Positions 42,254-50,855 of a stretch of 51,079 nucleotides of DNA are shown piece by piece. Made by a program: the position numbers and the translations under genes. Every line of letters starts with the position of its first letter. Position 1 is the stretch's first letter. The notes below the pieces were generated by a model, which made no database searches, had not been told where the DNA came from, and saw nothing but the letters and a program-made list of their open reading frames with translations. Origin of the DNA: Acidobacteriota bacterium (lineage in GTDB: Bacteria; Acidobacteriota; Holophagae; Acanthopleuribacterales; Acanthopleuribacteraceae); NCBI GenBank assembly GCA_030066195.1, contig JASJCB010000078.1, forward strand, positions 1 to 51,079, given 5' to 3'.

Positions 42254-42449
42254 GCCAGGGACTCGTGCGAGTGGATTCCAACGAGGCAGAAATCTCGGTT
42301 TGACGTTCGTGATCGCCTTTTTTCATCCGCGAACGGGGATGTTCCGGTTCTCCTCCGGTCTGGATTTCATATCAAACGGGCGTCGGCGGTCCGGTTTCGA
42401 GAAATATGCACGCCCCAGCGTCTTTATGCAGACGCTCCAAAGGGTTCAG

Positions 42450-42473
42450 ATTTTTCCACGATCGTGGAAAAAT
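42450..42473. repeat. 24-bp perfect palindrome, copy 1
   Basis: Half-site ATTTTTCCACGA followed by its exact reverse complement. First of three copies of one element within 140 bp; centre at 42461/42462. Confidence 0.85.
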
Positions 42474-42482
42474 TCGGCGACA

Positions 42483-42502
42483 TTTTCCACGATCGTGGAA
42501 AA
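42483..42502. repeat. 20-bp perfect palindrome, copy 2
   Basis: TTTTCCACGATCGTGGAAAA, the same core as copy 1, with its centre 31 bp further on, close to three helical turns. Confidence 0.85.
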
Positions 42503-42566
42503 ATGAAAAATCGGGTCTGCATCTTGCGGATTCAGAGGAGCTTAAGTTTTTGAGTTTAACGGTGTC

Positions 42567-42586
42567 TTTTCCGCGTTCGTGGAAAA
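42567..42586. repeat. Degenerate palindrome, copy 3
   Basis: TTTTCCGCGTTCGTGGAAAA differs from copy 2 at two positions in the left half; the right half is intact. Confidence 0.75.
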
Positions 42587-42814
42587 ATGAGTCACGAATG
42601 GGTTGATCGCTACTGTTTTTATGCATTTCCGGGTCGAAATGGCCGCATTTTCCAGGCTTTGGCGTCATATTATGCAGCCATTTTGAGGGGATCGCGTTTG
42701 CATGCTCTATGGATGGCCCCGGTAGCTCACTATATAAGAATAGTTTACGAGAAAAAAATTCTAAATTTCCGGGTTGAAAAGACATGTGTGCAATGGAGTC
42801 AAGCCGGCGTCTTA

Positions 42815-43151
42815 AGTCGATTGCACACCTGCGCAATGGAACCAAGCCGCCGGCTGAAGTCGATTGCACACCTGCGCAATCGAGCCAATCCGCCGGCTGA
42901 GGTCGATTGCACACCCGCGCAATCGAGTCAATCCGGCGGCTGAAGTCGATTGCACACCTGCGCAATCGAGTCAATCCGGCGGCTGAAGTCGATTGCACAC
43001 CCGCGCAATCGAGTCAATCCGGCGGCTGAAGTCGATTGCACACCTGCGCAATCGGGTCAATCCGGCGGCTGAAGTCGATTGCACACCCGCGCAAACGAGT
43101 CAAGCCGCCGGCTGAAGTCGATTGCGCACCTTCGCAATCGACTCCGGAAGG
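42815..43151. repeat. Tandem 43-bp repeat array (seven full units plus a diverged eighth)
   Basis: Units begin at 42815, 42858, 42901, 42944, 42987, 43030 and 43073, with a diverging eighth at 43116 and a partial copy before 42815. Each starts AGTCGATTGC and ends near GGCGGCTGA. Middle units contain TCGATTGC, eight bases (ACACCTGC or ACACCCGC) and GCAATCGA, an 8-bp inverted repeat. Units 3 to 6 differ at only a few positions, and divergence rises toward both ends, as expected for an array growing by unequal exchange. There are no unique spacers, so it is not CRISPR. The period is not a multiple of three, which argues against coding use. Confidence 0.92.
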
Positions 43152-43302
43152 CAGGTTGAAGCCGGCGTAGTCTCGGGCCGCCGATTGAAACCGGCGTGTC
43201 GATGCGACAGCGCATCACCGCCAAATCAACAATGTCATGATTTGTCTTTTTGGTCTCATCTTTCAACGATTTGGGCCGGCGAATGACCAGACCCTGTTTT
43301 TT

Positions 43303-43331
43303 TTGCCTCCCGGGCTCCTCTCCGCTACAAT
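43303..43331 (+). promoter_or_regulatory. Promoter of the S9 peptidase gene
   Basis: TTGCCT (43303-43308), a 17-bp spacer, TACAAT (43326-43331). The start near 43338 leaves a 22-nt leader with GGAGG, then ATG 43360. Confidence 0.6.
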
Positions 43332-43359
43332 GGGCCTAACATTTCCCGGAGGCGCCCAT

Positions 43360-45381
43360 ATGGTTCGTATCACCTTTATTTTGTTCCTGGTTGCACCCGC
43401 CGTACAAGCCTGGCAACCTTCTTTCAGTGTGGCTGACATCCTCTCTTCTCCCATGCCTTCATCTCTTACAGTGGACTCCGCGGGCAAACGTCTGGCCTGG
43501 GTTGCCGACAGTCGCGGTGTTCGCAATATCTGGGTCGCCGAGGCGCCCGGCTTCGGGCCGCGTCGTTTGACCGACTATGACCAGGACGACGGGGTCGGCT
43601 TGCGCATTTTGGGCATCACCCATGACGGCGCAAAAGTGGTCTACATCCGCGACGGGCGTTTCAATGCCGCAAGTAACCCGGCCGGTGCGCCCGGCAGGGA
43701 AATGCTGCAAATCGATTTTCGCGGCGGTGAACCCGATGTGGTGGCCGCCCAGGGTTCCGGCGTCCTTTCGCCGACAACCGCCGAGGTGGCCTATTCTAAA
43801 GGCAGTAGTATCTTCATCGCCAAATTGGAGGGCGAGGAGGAAGCCGAAAAGGTGCTCAGCCTTCGCGGTAATCCCGGTTCCTTGACCTTCTCGCCGGACG
43901 GCAGGAAACTGGTCTTCGACCTTCGTCGGGAGTCGCTGGATATCAACTATGCCTTTATCGCCCTGTATGACCGCGACAAGAAAAACCTGACCTATATCGA
44001 CGCCTCGGTCTACGGCGATTACGGCCCCGTCTTTTCGCCCGACGGCACCCGCATCGCATTTGTGCGTCAATTGAAGCACCAAAGGGATTACGTGCTGAGC
44101 GCCAAGGTCTGGCCGGTGCCGAACCCCTGGGAGATCCGCGTTCACGATTTGAAAAGCGGTAAAACCGAAGCTGTTTGGCGCAGCCCGGATCACGACACCC
44201 TGGCTTTTGCCGAACTCGAGTGGATGTCCGACGAACACCTGGCTTTTATTTCCGAGCAAAACGGCTGGCGCAACCTTTACGGCATCCCCGCGAAGGGCGG
44301 CAAGGTGATCGACCTGGCGGTGGGCGAATTCATCGTGGAAGCGATCGCGGTAAAACCGGAACAGGGCAAGATCTGGTACGTGGCCAACGCGGACGATATC
44401 AATCGCCGCCACATCTGGTCCGTGGACACTCGCGGCAAGCGCGAACGACTGACCGGAGACGGTATTCAATGGAGTCCACGGCCCCTGGCTAACGGTCTGG
44501 CCTGGTTGGGCTCGGACGCTACCCAACCGGCCACGGTCTTCGTACGCACCAAAAAGAAACCCAAAATGCTGGTCAAACCGCCCGAGGAATTCCCCACCGA
44601 TCGCCTGGTCGTGCCGGTGGAGGTCACCTTCAGGGCCGGGGACGGCTGGGAAATCCACGGTCAGCTGTTCCTGCCGCCGGAAAAGTTCACCGGTAAACGG
44701 CCTACCTTGATGTTCTTCCACGGCGGCCCCATCCGGCAAATGCTGCCGGGTTTCCACTACAGCGGCTACTATCATAACTGTTATGCCTTAAACCAGCACC
44801 TGGCCGCCAGGGGTTATGTGGTGCTGGCGGTCAACTTCCGGCTGGGCGTCGGTTACGGCCGCGCTTTCCGAGACGTGCCGGACGGCGGTCCCAGGGGGGC
44901 GAGCGAATACCGGGACCTTTTGGCCGGTGCCCGGTTCCTGCGCAAGCATGATCGGGTAGACCCGGACCGCATGGGTCTTTGGGGCGGCTCCTACGGCGGC
45001 TACATGACGGCCTTGGGCCTGGCCCGCAACAGCGACCTGTTCGCGGCGGGCGTAGATTTCCACGGCGTCCATGACTGGAACCAATGGCAGTCCTACGTCA
45101 GGAGGGAGGAAAACGATCATGACCGCACCGAATGGGCGGCATCACCCGTGGCGGACTTGTCCAACTGGAGCTCGCCGGTGCTGCTGATCCACGGCGATGA
45201 CGACCGCAATGTCAATTTCTCCGAAACCATCTGGCTGGCCAAGGACCTGAAAGCACAGGGCGTCGAGGTAGAACTGTTGGTGATTCCCGACGATGTGCAC
45301 AGTTTCCTCTTGCACCGCAATTGGGTCCGCGCCTTCGAGGCCACTGCCGACTTCTTCGACCGAAAACTTGGAAACCGTTGA
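43360..45381 (+). CDS. Secreted S9-family prolyl oligopeptidase / dipeptidyl aminopeptidase
   Basis: A 673-residue exported serine peptidase. The signal peptide (VRITFILFLVAPAVQA) is followed by a WD40-like beta propeller (about 25-400, PD40-type segments such as LTFSPDGRKLVFD and PVFSPDGTRIAFV) and the alpha/beta hydrolase domain. The catalytic triad is visible: Ser544 in GGSYGG, Asp615 in HGDDDRNV and His647 in DDVHSF. S9 enzymes cleave short peptides, often after proline or at N-termini, probably in the periplasm here. ATG 43360 is chosen: GGAGG lies 7 nt upstream, a promoter ends 29 nt upstream, and the signal peptide begins there. The longer frame from 43237 starts upstream of that promoter. 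It stands alone after the repeat array. Confidence 0.93.
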   Translation: MVRITFILFLVAPAVQAWQPSFSVADILSSPMPSSLTVDSAGKRLAWVADSRGVRNIWVAEAPGFGPRRLTDYDQDDGVGLRILGITHDGAKVVYIRDGRFNAASNPAGAPGREMLQIDFRGGEPDVVAAQGSGVLSPTTAEVAYSKGSSIFIAKLEGEEEAEKVLSLRGNPGSLTFSPDGRKLVFDLRRESLDINYAFIALYDRDKKNLTYIDASVYGDYGPVFSPDGTRIAFVRQLKHQRDYVLSAKVWPVPNPWEIRVHDLKSGKTEAVWRSPDHDTLAFAELEWMSDEHLAFISEQNGWRNLYGIPAKGGKVIDLAVGEFIVEAIAVKPEQGKIWYVANADDINRRHIWSVDTRGKRERLTGDGIQWSPRPLANGLAWLGSDATQPATVFVRTKKKPKMLVKPPEEFPTDRLVVPVEVTFRAGDGWEIHGQLFLPPEKFTGKRPTLMFFHGGPIRQMLPGFHYSGYYHNCYALNQHLAARGYVVLAVNFRLGVGYGRAFRDVPDGGPRGASEYRDLLAGARFLRKHDRVDPDRMGLWGGSYGGYMTALGLARNSDLFAAGVDFHGVHDWNQWQSYVRREENDHDRTEWAASPVADLSNWSSPVLLIHGDDDRNVNFSETIWLAKDLKAQGVEVELLVIPDDVHSFLLHRNWVRAFEATADFFDRKLGNR

Positions 45382-45553
45382 TTTTGAATCCCATGTGCTC
45401 TTCATGGGGCCGGACGCCGACCGCGCGGCTTGACCATGGTCCCGCTTCGGATCACACCCGGCGAGCCCGGCATACTAACGCCTATTTAGATTTCGAATTC
45501 CGCCGAAAAATGCGGCTTCCTGAAGTGAAATACTTCATGGTTCTGTAGTGACA
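45382..45553. other. Spacer after the S9 peptidase gene
   Basis: No gene or clear signal in the first 170 bp apart from a weak hairpin CCCATG/CATGGG (about 45391-45409) that could act in termination. Downstream, 45588-45887 would be the about 300-nt leader of the receiver gene; I see no known riboswitch in it. Confidence 0.4.
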
Positions 45554-45581
45554 TTGTCAACAAAGAAGATGACATTATAAG
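45554..45581 (+). promoter_or_regulatory. Candidate promoter of the pseudo-receiver gene
   Basis: TTGTCA (45554-45559), a 16-bp spacer, TATAAG (45576-45581). It implies an unusually long leader of about 300 nt before GTG 45888. Confidence 0.5.
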
Positions 45582-45887
45582 GTATTCCCGTATCATTATC
45601 GCCGGCTATTGCCAACACATCTAACCTAAGTCCTAAATAGCTGATTCAGAGGGGTTTGGGCTATATGTATCTTGTGGAAAACTTTTGCCGGTTACATGGT
45701 TTCAGGTTTGTGTTTCGGGAACCGCACAACGAGGGTTGGAGAGTCCGCGAAAGGGACGCCGTCGTCGAATTCGTAAAAAAACGCATCTGAATGATATTTC
45801 TGTTAGCAATGGTTTCGTACATGTAGTATATTCAGGGGAAGAGAGCACAAGATATAGACCCATGGACAGCCAGGAGGGGGTATTCAG

Positions 45888-46295
45888 GTGCGTAAGGTTC
45901 TCGTTGCTGATTCGGCCAATATCACACATTTCATGCTTGAACGCATTCTCAGTCGAGAGGGCTTCGAGATTGTCTACGTCAAATATCCACGCGATCTGGT
46001 CGTTCAGGTCCGCGAGATCATGCCTGACATCATTTTCCTGGAGCCTGAGATTTCCGGTGGGAAAGGCAAGAAGATCGTAGAGTACCTGGCGCGGCAACCC
46101 GAGACCGCCCGTGTCCCCATTGTCCTTATCACTCGCATTACCGACACCGCCAAGTACAGCATGGACGTCTGGCCGAATGTCCATCGTTTGATTCACAAAC
46201 CTTTGAACTCGGAGAAGGTTATGGAAGCAGTCCAAACGGCGGCCGTTGCCCGGACGGAAGACTACCGGGACGAAAGGCGGGCTGACGCTGTCTAA
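45888..46295 (+). CDS. Stand-alone receiver-like domain with Glu at the phosphorylation site
   Basis: A 135-residue response-regulator receiver fold: KVLVADSANITHFMLERIL at the first strand and helix, PDIIFLEPEISG at strand 3, VPIVLITRI at strand 4, and the conserved Lys in IHKPL at strand 5. The usual phospho-acceptor Asp is Glu52, and the acidic pair near the N-terminus is reduced to Asp8. It therefore cannot be phosphorylated normally and may mimic a constantly active state or work by another route. There is no output domain. The start is GTG 45888, with AGGAGGGGG about 7 nt upstream. It lies 24 bp before the dehydratase gene on the same strand. Confidence 0.82.
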   Translation: MRKVLVADSANITHFMLERILSREGFEIVYVKYPRDLVVQVREIMPDIIFLEPEISGGKGKKIVEYLARQPETARVPIVLITRITDTAKYSMDVWPNVHRLIHKPLNSEKVMEAVQTAAVARTEDYRDERRADAV

Positions 46296-46319
46296 TCCTG
46301 GCGTGTTCGGAACAAACCT

Positions 46320-47291
46320 ATGAGCATCATTCAACTGGAAGATGTGCTTGCCGCACGCGCCCGCATCAAAAGAGCTGTTCACAAGACGCCCCTGATGCGC
46401 TCCCAAAAGCTGTCCCGGATGCTGGGCTGCCGGCTCTACCTGAAAGCGGAACACCTCCAAAAAACGGGTTCTTTCAAAGCGCGCGGCGCCATGCACTTCC
46501 TGGTAAACGACCCCGAACCCGGCGAGGTCTACACCACCTACAGCTCCGGCAATCACGGCCAGGCGCTCAGTTGGGCCGCGGAGCAGACGGGCAAGAAGGC
46601 CGTAATCTTCATGCCGGAAGACGCCAGTCCCGCCAAGGTAGCCGCGGTCAAGGGTTACGGCGGCGAGGTCCGCTATGCCGGTCTCAGCAGTATCGATCGC
46701 ATGAATGCCTGCCTTGCTTTTGAAGAAGAGAGCGGAGCCCGGGTCGTGCCGCCGTTCGATCACGAGAACATCATCGCGGGTCAGGGCACGGCCATGCTGG
46801 AGGTGTTGGAGGACTTGCCGCATTTCGACGTGGCGCTGGTTCCTACCGGCGGCGGTGGTTTGCTGAGCGGTAACTCTTTCGTGTTGAAAACCTTGCGCAA
46901 GAACGCACAGATCTATGCCTGCGAGCCGGAAGTTGCGGCCGATGTAAAGGCGAGCCTGGAAAGCGGCGAGCTGAAGAGTATCGCCTACCCGGCTACCATT
47001 GCGGACGGACTGCGCAACCTGAGGATGGGTGAACGCAATTGGGCGATCATCGAGGAACACGTGGACGGCGGGCTCACCTGTACCGAGGCGGGTATTCGAG
47101 GGGCCATGCGCCTTTACGCTACCTACCAGAAACAGTTCGTAGAGCCTTCCGGCGCCTGTACCCTGGCTTGTTTGATGGAAAACCGGGACCGATTTGCGGG
47201 TAAAACCGTGGTAGTTTATGTGTCGGGCGGCAATATCGCCCTTCCGGACTACGGTCGATTGGTAGGAGAGGATGAAGGTCAATCTGGATGA
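46320..47291 (+). CDS. Threonine dehydratase / serine racemase-like PLP enzyme
   Basis: A 323-residue fold-type II PLP enzyme. The Schiff-base lysine is Lys53 in KTGSFKARGA. YSSGNHGQALSWAA binds the cofactor ring, and VPTGGGGLLSG is the phosphate-binding glycine loop. A C-terminal Ser near YVSGGNIAL contacts the pyridine nitrogen. There is no C-terminal ACT domain, so this is the short, catabolic type that deaminates threonine or serine to 2-oxobutyrate or pyruvate, or racemises serine; sequence alone does not decide. It sits between the pseudo-receiver gene and pcrA. Its last 20 nt overlap the start of pcrA, indicating coupled translation. Confidence 0.9.
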   Translation: MSIIQLEDVLAARARIKRAVHKTPLMRSQKLSRMLGCRLYLKAEHLQKTGSFKARGAMHFLVNDPEPGEVYTTYSSGNHGQALSWAAEQTGKKAVIFMPEDASPAKVAAVKGYGGEVRYAGLSSIDRMNACLAFEEESGARVVPPFDHENIIAGQGTAMLEVLEDLPHFDVALVPTGGGGLLSGNSFVLKTLRKNAQIYACEPEVAADVKASLESGELKSIAYPATIADGLRNLRMGERNWAIIEEHVDGGLTCTEAGIRGAMRLYATYQKQFVEPSGACTLACLMENRDRFAGKTVVVYVSGGNIALPDYGRLVGEDEGQSG

Positions 47292-49494
47292 ATTGAATCC
47301 GCAACAACGGGCCGCGGTCGAGACGACAGAAGGCCCCCTTTTGGTGGTGGCGGGAGCCGGTTCCGGCAAAACCCGTGTGATTACCACGCGCATCATGTAC
47401 CTGATGGAACAGGGCGTCAGTCCGTACCAGATTTTGGCGATGACCTTTACCAACAAGGCAGCCATGGAAATGAAACACCGCATCGGCGTAGGCCTGAAAC
47501 GCAATACCGGCGACCTGACCATCACCACCTTCCATTCCTTTTGCGCGCGCTTTTTACGCAAGGAGATCGGCTACCTGGATCGGGAGCCCGGCTTTGCCAT
47601 TTTCGATACCCAGGACCAGACCAGTTGCCTGAAGCGCGTTATCCGCGGTCTGGACCTGGACGAAAAGAACTTTCCGGCCAGGCACTTTCGCAACAAGTTC
47701 TCCTACCTGAAGAACAAGGGTGACCTGGATGCCGAACCCGAATTCGAAATAGAGCAACGCATCTTCCACGCCTACCGCAAGGAGATGCGCGAGCAAAACG
47801 CGCTGGACTTCGACGACCTGTTGTTGCTCACCTGCAAGATCCTGGGAGAATACGAGGAGTGCCGCACACGCTATCAACGCCGCTTCCAATTCATCATGGT
47901 GGACGAGTACCAGGATACCAACAAGATCCAGGCCCGGCTGATCCGTCTGCTGTTGAACGAGAAAAACAACCTGTGTGTGGTGGGTGACGAAGATCAGAGT
48001 ATCTACGGCTGGCGCGGCGCCGATATCCACAACATCCTCGATTTCGAATTGCACTATCCGGGCACGCGGGTGTTCAAACTGGAACAGAACTATCGTTCCA
48101 GTCAGCGCATTCTGGATTACGCCAACGAGGTCATTTCGCTCAACCAGTTGCGCAAACCGAAGAAACTGTGGACCGAGGATTCCGGCGGCCTGCCCATCTC
48201 CATTCGCGATGAATACAGCAGCATGGACGAGGCCGAGAATATCGTACAGTCCGTCATCCAGATCCACGAAAGCAAAAAGGTACCGCTGAACGAGTTCGCC
48301 ATCCTCTTCCGTTCCAATTTCCTGTCACGGGTCCTGGAAGAGATGTTTCGTCGCTATCAGATTCCATATCAGCTGATCGGCGGTCTGAAATTCTACGACC
48401 GCAAGGAGATCAAGGACCTGCTTTCCTATATGCGCATCGTGGTCAACCCAAGGGACTGGACCAGCTTCACCCGCGCTATCGGCGTGCCCAGTCGCGGCAT
48501 CGGCGTCAAGTCGTTGGACAAAATCTACGGGGTGTTCAACGAGGGCTTCAACCTCAAGGAAACCATGGACATGGTCATCGAGGGCAAGATCCTGAGCGGC
48601 AAGGGCCTGAGGTCGCTGACCGCTTTCCGCGATTTCTACAACACCATGGTAGAAAACGCCGAGGATCTGACTCCCTGTGACTGGCTGACCCACGTCATCG
48701 ATGAACTGGACTACCTCAACTACCTGGAAAAACAGGACGCGGGCAGCGCCGAGTACCGCGCCGACAATATCGAGGAACTGCTGTCCGCCATGAAGGACCT
48801 GGAAAAGCAAAGCATCACCACGCTTTCCCAGTTCATGGATTTCAGCGCCCTGGTCAGCGACCAGGACGAGATGGAGGACAACAGTCCCAAGGTGAACATG
48901 ATGACGATCCACGCGGCCAAGGGTTTGGAGTTCGATACTGTCTTCGTCATGGCCCTGGAAGACGGCATCTTCCCCAACCAGCGTGCGCTTACCGACAATC
49001 CCAACGCGGTGGAGGAGGAACGACGCCTGTTCTATGTGGCCGTGACCCGAGCGCGCAAGCGCTTGTACCTCAGTTATGCGCGCAAGCGACAGACCTTCGG
49101 CACTACCACATCCAACCCCAAATCCCGGTTCCTGCTGGCCCCCGGCGAGAGTTTCGAGGATGAAGAAAGCGATCCCTTCCTGAAACCGGTCAGGCCCAAG
49201 GCGGCCCGGCCGGGCGCGCGCAAGTTCGGCGACTTGAGCAGCCAGATCAAACGCATGCAGGAACAATTGGCCGAAAAGGACGTAGACGTAGACTTCGGCG
49301 GGGTAGGCGGCAAAAAGAAACCGACAAGAATCAGAACCGGCGATGTGGTGCGTCACGCGAAATTCGGCCAGGGGACGGTTTCGAAAACCACCGGCAGCGG
49401 CGAGAAGATGACGGTCACGGTTTACTTTCCCGGTGTCGGCAAAAAAACCCTGGTTGCGCGAGTCGCCAAGCTGGAGAAGGTCTTCGACAACTGA
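47272..49494 (+). CDS. pcrA: PcrA/UvrD-type 3'-5' DNA helicase
   Basis: A 740-residue superfamily 1A helicase. Motifs in order: Q-motif region LNPQQRAAV, Walker A GAGSGKT near residue 30, MTFTNKAA (Ia), VDEYQDTN (II), GDEDQSIYGWRGAD (III), LEQNYRSS (IV), MTIHAAKGLEFDTVFV (V), and VAVTRARKRLYLSYA (VI). The C-terminus carries the Tudor-like domain (VRHAKFGQGTV then KKTLVARVAKLEKV) that binds RNA polymerase in PcrA/UvrD. Role: nucleotide excision repair, replication-transcription conflict resolution and removal of RecA filaments. The ATG lies inside the dehydratase gene after GGAGAGG. Pairing with an amino-acid enzyme looks accidental. Confidence 0.95.
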   Translation: MKVNLDELNPQQRAAVETTEGPLLVVAGAGSGKTRVITTRIMYLMEQGVSPYQILAMTFTNKAAMEMKHRIGVGLKRNTGDLTITTFHSFCARFLRKEIGYLDREPGFAIFDTQDQTSCLKRVIRGLDLDEKNFPARHFRNKFSYLKNKGDLDAEPEFEIEQRIFHAYRKEMREQNALDFDDLLLLTCKILGEYEECRTRYQRRFQFIMVDEYQDTNKIQARLIRLLLNEKNNLCVVGDEDQSIYGWRGADIHNILDFELHYPGTRVFKLEQNYRSSQRILDYANEVISLNQLRKPKKLWTEDSGGLPISIRDEYSSMDEAENIVQSVIQIHESKKVPLNEFAILFRSNFLSRVLEEMFRRYQIPYQLIGGLKFYDRKEIKDLLSYMRIVVNPRDWTSFTRAIGVPSRGIGVKSLDKIYGVFNEGFNLKETMDMVIEGKILSGKGLRSLTAFRDFYNTMVENAEDLTPCDWLTHVIDELDYLNYLEKQDAGSAEYRADNIEELLSAMKDLEKQSITTLSQFMDFSALVSDQDEMEDNSPKVNMMTIHAAKGLEFDTVFVMALEDGIFPNQRALTDNPNAVEEERRLFYVAVTRARKRLYLSYARKRQTFGTTTSNPKSRFLLAPGESFEDEESDPFLKPVRPKAARPGARKFGDLSSQIKRMQEQLAEKDVDVDFGGVGGKKKPTRIRTGDVVRHAKFGQGTVSKTTGSGEKMTVTVYFPGVGKKTLVARVAKLEKVFDN

Positions 49495-49854
49495 TCCGGC
49501 GATGATCCGCCGTCGTGTCGACACGCCGGCTCAGGCCGACAGCTTGAGATCGCGCCGGCTTCGCCCTGTCTTCCGAAGTCGATTGCGCACATGTCGTTTC
49601 AACACTTGTCAATCGGCTTTTTATGCATATTAAGGCGTCGTTTAGTTGTTTTATGCAGCAAGTTATTTCTGTTTTTGTCGAGCGAGGATTGGATCGGTGC
49701 CGGATTCACCCATGGCAAAACATCGTACCAATTCTCTCGACTTCGACGAGTCCACGCCGTGGCAACACATCCCTGGGCAATCCCCGGTGCTCGTGCTAGA
49801 CTACGTCCACGTATTGATTTGGAAACCCTGCATGGCTTTTATCCCCGGCTTTGA
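49495..49854. repeat. Noncoding patch with short elements shared with the 43-bp repeat region
   Basis: The 360-bp spacer has no convincing gene. TCGACACGCCGG (49518-49529) is the exact inverse of CCGGCGTGTCGA at 43191-43202. AAGTCGATTGCGCAC (49576-49590) equals the start of the diverged repeat unit at 43115-43129. TTTTTATGCAT, GGCGTC and TTATGCAGC follow in the same order as near 42615-42680. It looks like a second, decayed member of the same intergenic element family. Confidence 0.6.
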
Positions 49855-50787
49855 TTACGATATTTTCATCAGGGCATCGCCGCGTTCACCGGCCTGGTTA
49901 TAGAGAATGGCGACAAACTGACCATGGGCCTCACGAGGGCGTTTCCCGGAGAGCAGTTGGAACAAGATCAGGCCCAGCGCATAGACATCGGAGGCCGGGG
50001 TAACCTCGCCGCCGCGTAGTTGTTCGGGTGAGGCGTATTCGGGCGTCATGGGTGCGAAGGCGCCGGTCAGGGCCTCGCCGTCGTCATCTGTTGCCCAACC
50101 CGCGATGCCGAAATCCATCAGTTTGACGAAGCCCTCTTGGGTGACCATCACATTGGCGGGCTTCAGGTCGCGGTGCAGGATACCCTTGCGATGGGCATAG
50201 GCGACCGCTTCACAGAGTTGGCGGAATAGTTGGAGCACATCGGCAGTACCGGCTTTGTGTTGCAAGCACCAACGGTCGATGGTATCGCCTTCTACATGCT
50301 CCATAACCAAATAAGGTAGGCCCTCGGGGGTCGCGCCGCCGTCGTGTAGGATGCAGATGTTGGGGTGTTTGAGATCGGCCAGCAGTTGACGCTCGCGTTT
50401 GAAGCGTTGGATCGCTTGTTGCGAGAAGGGCGCGCCCTTGAGCAGTTTCACGGCGGCGGTCATCTGAAAGGCGCTGTCGGCGCGTTCGGCCAACCAGACG
50501 AAACCCATGCCGCCGGCGCCCAAGGGTTTCAATAGCCGCCAGGCCCCGATTCGCCGACCGGGCACTACCTCCAACGGTGCGGCTGAGCCGGTATCGGCAT
50601 CGCTGGCCGCATCGGTCCGGGCCGTAACCTCGGTGGGATCGTGTTCGGCCAGGAGGTTTTGAACGGCTTGCATCAGGTCGGGATCGCCGGCGCAACGGTC
50701 TTGCAGCCAGCCGCCTCGCTCGGCCTCGGGTTGGGCTTGTACTTCGAGAAAGATTTCTTTTGCCGACAGTCGACGGTCATGGTGCAT
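49855..50787 (-). CDS. Ser/Thr protein kinase (PknB type), C-terminally truncated
   Basis: A 310-residue kinase. The first about 75 residues are the acidic extension common in Acidobacteriota and Planctomycetota kinases (EIFLEVQAQPEAERGGWLQD, then a D-P-D-L-M-Q-A-V-x-x-L-L-A-E-H-D block). The kinase core shows the Gly loop LGAGGMGFVWLA, the Lys of AAVKLLKG, HRDLKPANVMV, DFGIAGW, the P+1 loop MTPEYASPEQ, and SDVYALGLILFQLLSGKRP. The frame then ends within about 25 residues, so the last kinase helices (subdomain XI with its conserved Arg), any transmembrane helix and TPR region are missing. It may be a degraded gene or a minimal kinase. GGAG precedes ATG 50787. The adjacent spacer on its 3' side holds repeat-type sequence. 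Confidence 0.8.
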   Translation of the reverse strand: MHHDRRLSAKEIFLEVQAQPEAERGGWLQDRCAGDPDLMQAVQNLLAEHDPTEVTARTDAASDADTGSAAPLEVVPGRRIGAWRLLKPLGAGGMGFVWLAERADSAFQMTAAVKLLKGAPFSQQAIQRFKRERQLLADLKHPNICILHDGGATPEGLPYLVMEHVEGDTIDRWCLQHKAGTADVLQLFRQLCEAVAYAHRKGILHRDLKPANVMVTQEGFVKLMDFGIAGWATDDDGEALTGAFAPMTPEYASPEQLRGGEVTPASDVYALGLILFQLLSGKRPREAHGQFVAILYNQAGERGDALMKIS

Positions 50788-50855
50788 ACAGGTTCTCCGA
50801 TCAGGTATAAATTTACGTCGAGTTGTTGGTCTGAATCATTCCATCGGGGTGAAGC

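Larger units (their letters stand above)
42254..42814. other. Gene-free stretch with palindromic elements
   Basis: No credible coding sequence: the minus-strand 208-codon frame (42372-42998) is made of repeat translations. The stretch holds the three related palindromes listed separately, and a segment (about 42615-42680) with TTTTTATGCAT, GGCGTC and TTATGCAGC spaced as in the spacer near 49620-49660. Confidence 0.5.

Noticed and set aside
42372..42998. Minus-strand frame of 208 codons
   Set aside because: Its translation is the 43-bp tandem repeats and the palindromes read as protein; no ribosome site, low-complexity product.
42815..43151. Possible CRISPR array
   Set aside because: The period is 43 bp throughout with no unique spacers; the whole unit is repeated and there are no cas genes nearby.
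43459..44775. Minus-strand frame of 438 codons
   Set aside because: Shadow of the S9 peptidase gene, whose triad and propeller are clear on the other strand.
45702..47561. Long minus-strand open frame (619 codons)
   Set aside because: It runs antisense across the pseudo-receiver and dehydratase genes and the start of pcrA, all of which have clear motifs. Its translation has no recognisable domain.
48325..49524. Minus-strand frame of 399 codons
   Set aside because: Shadow of pcrA; no ribosome site or domain.
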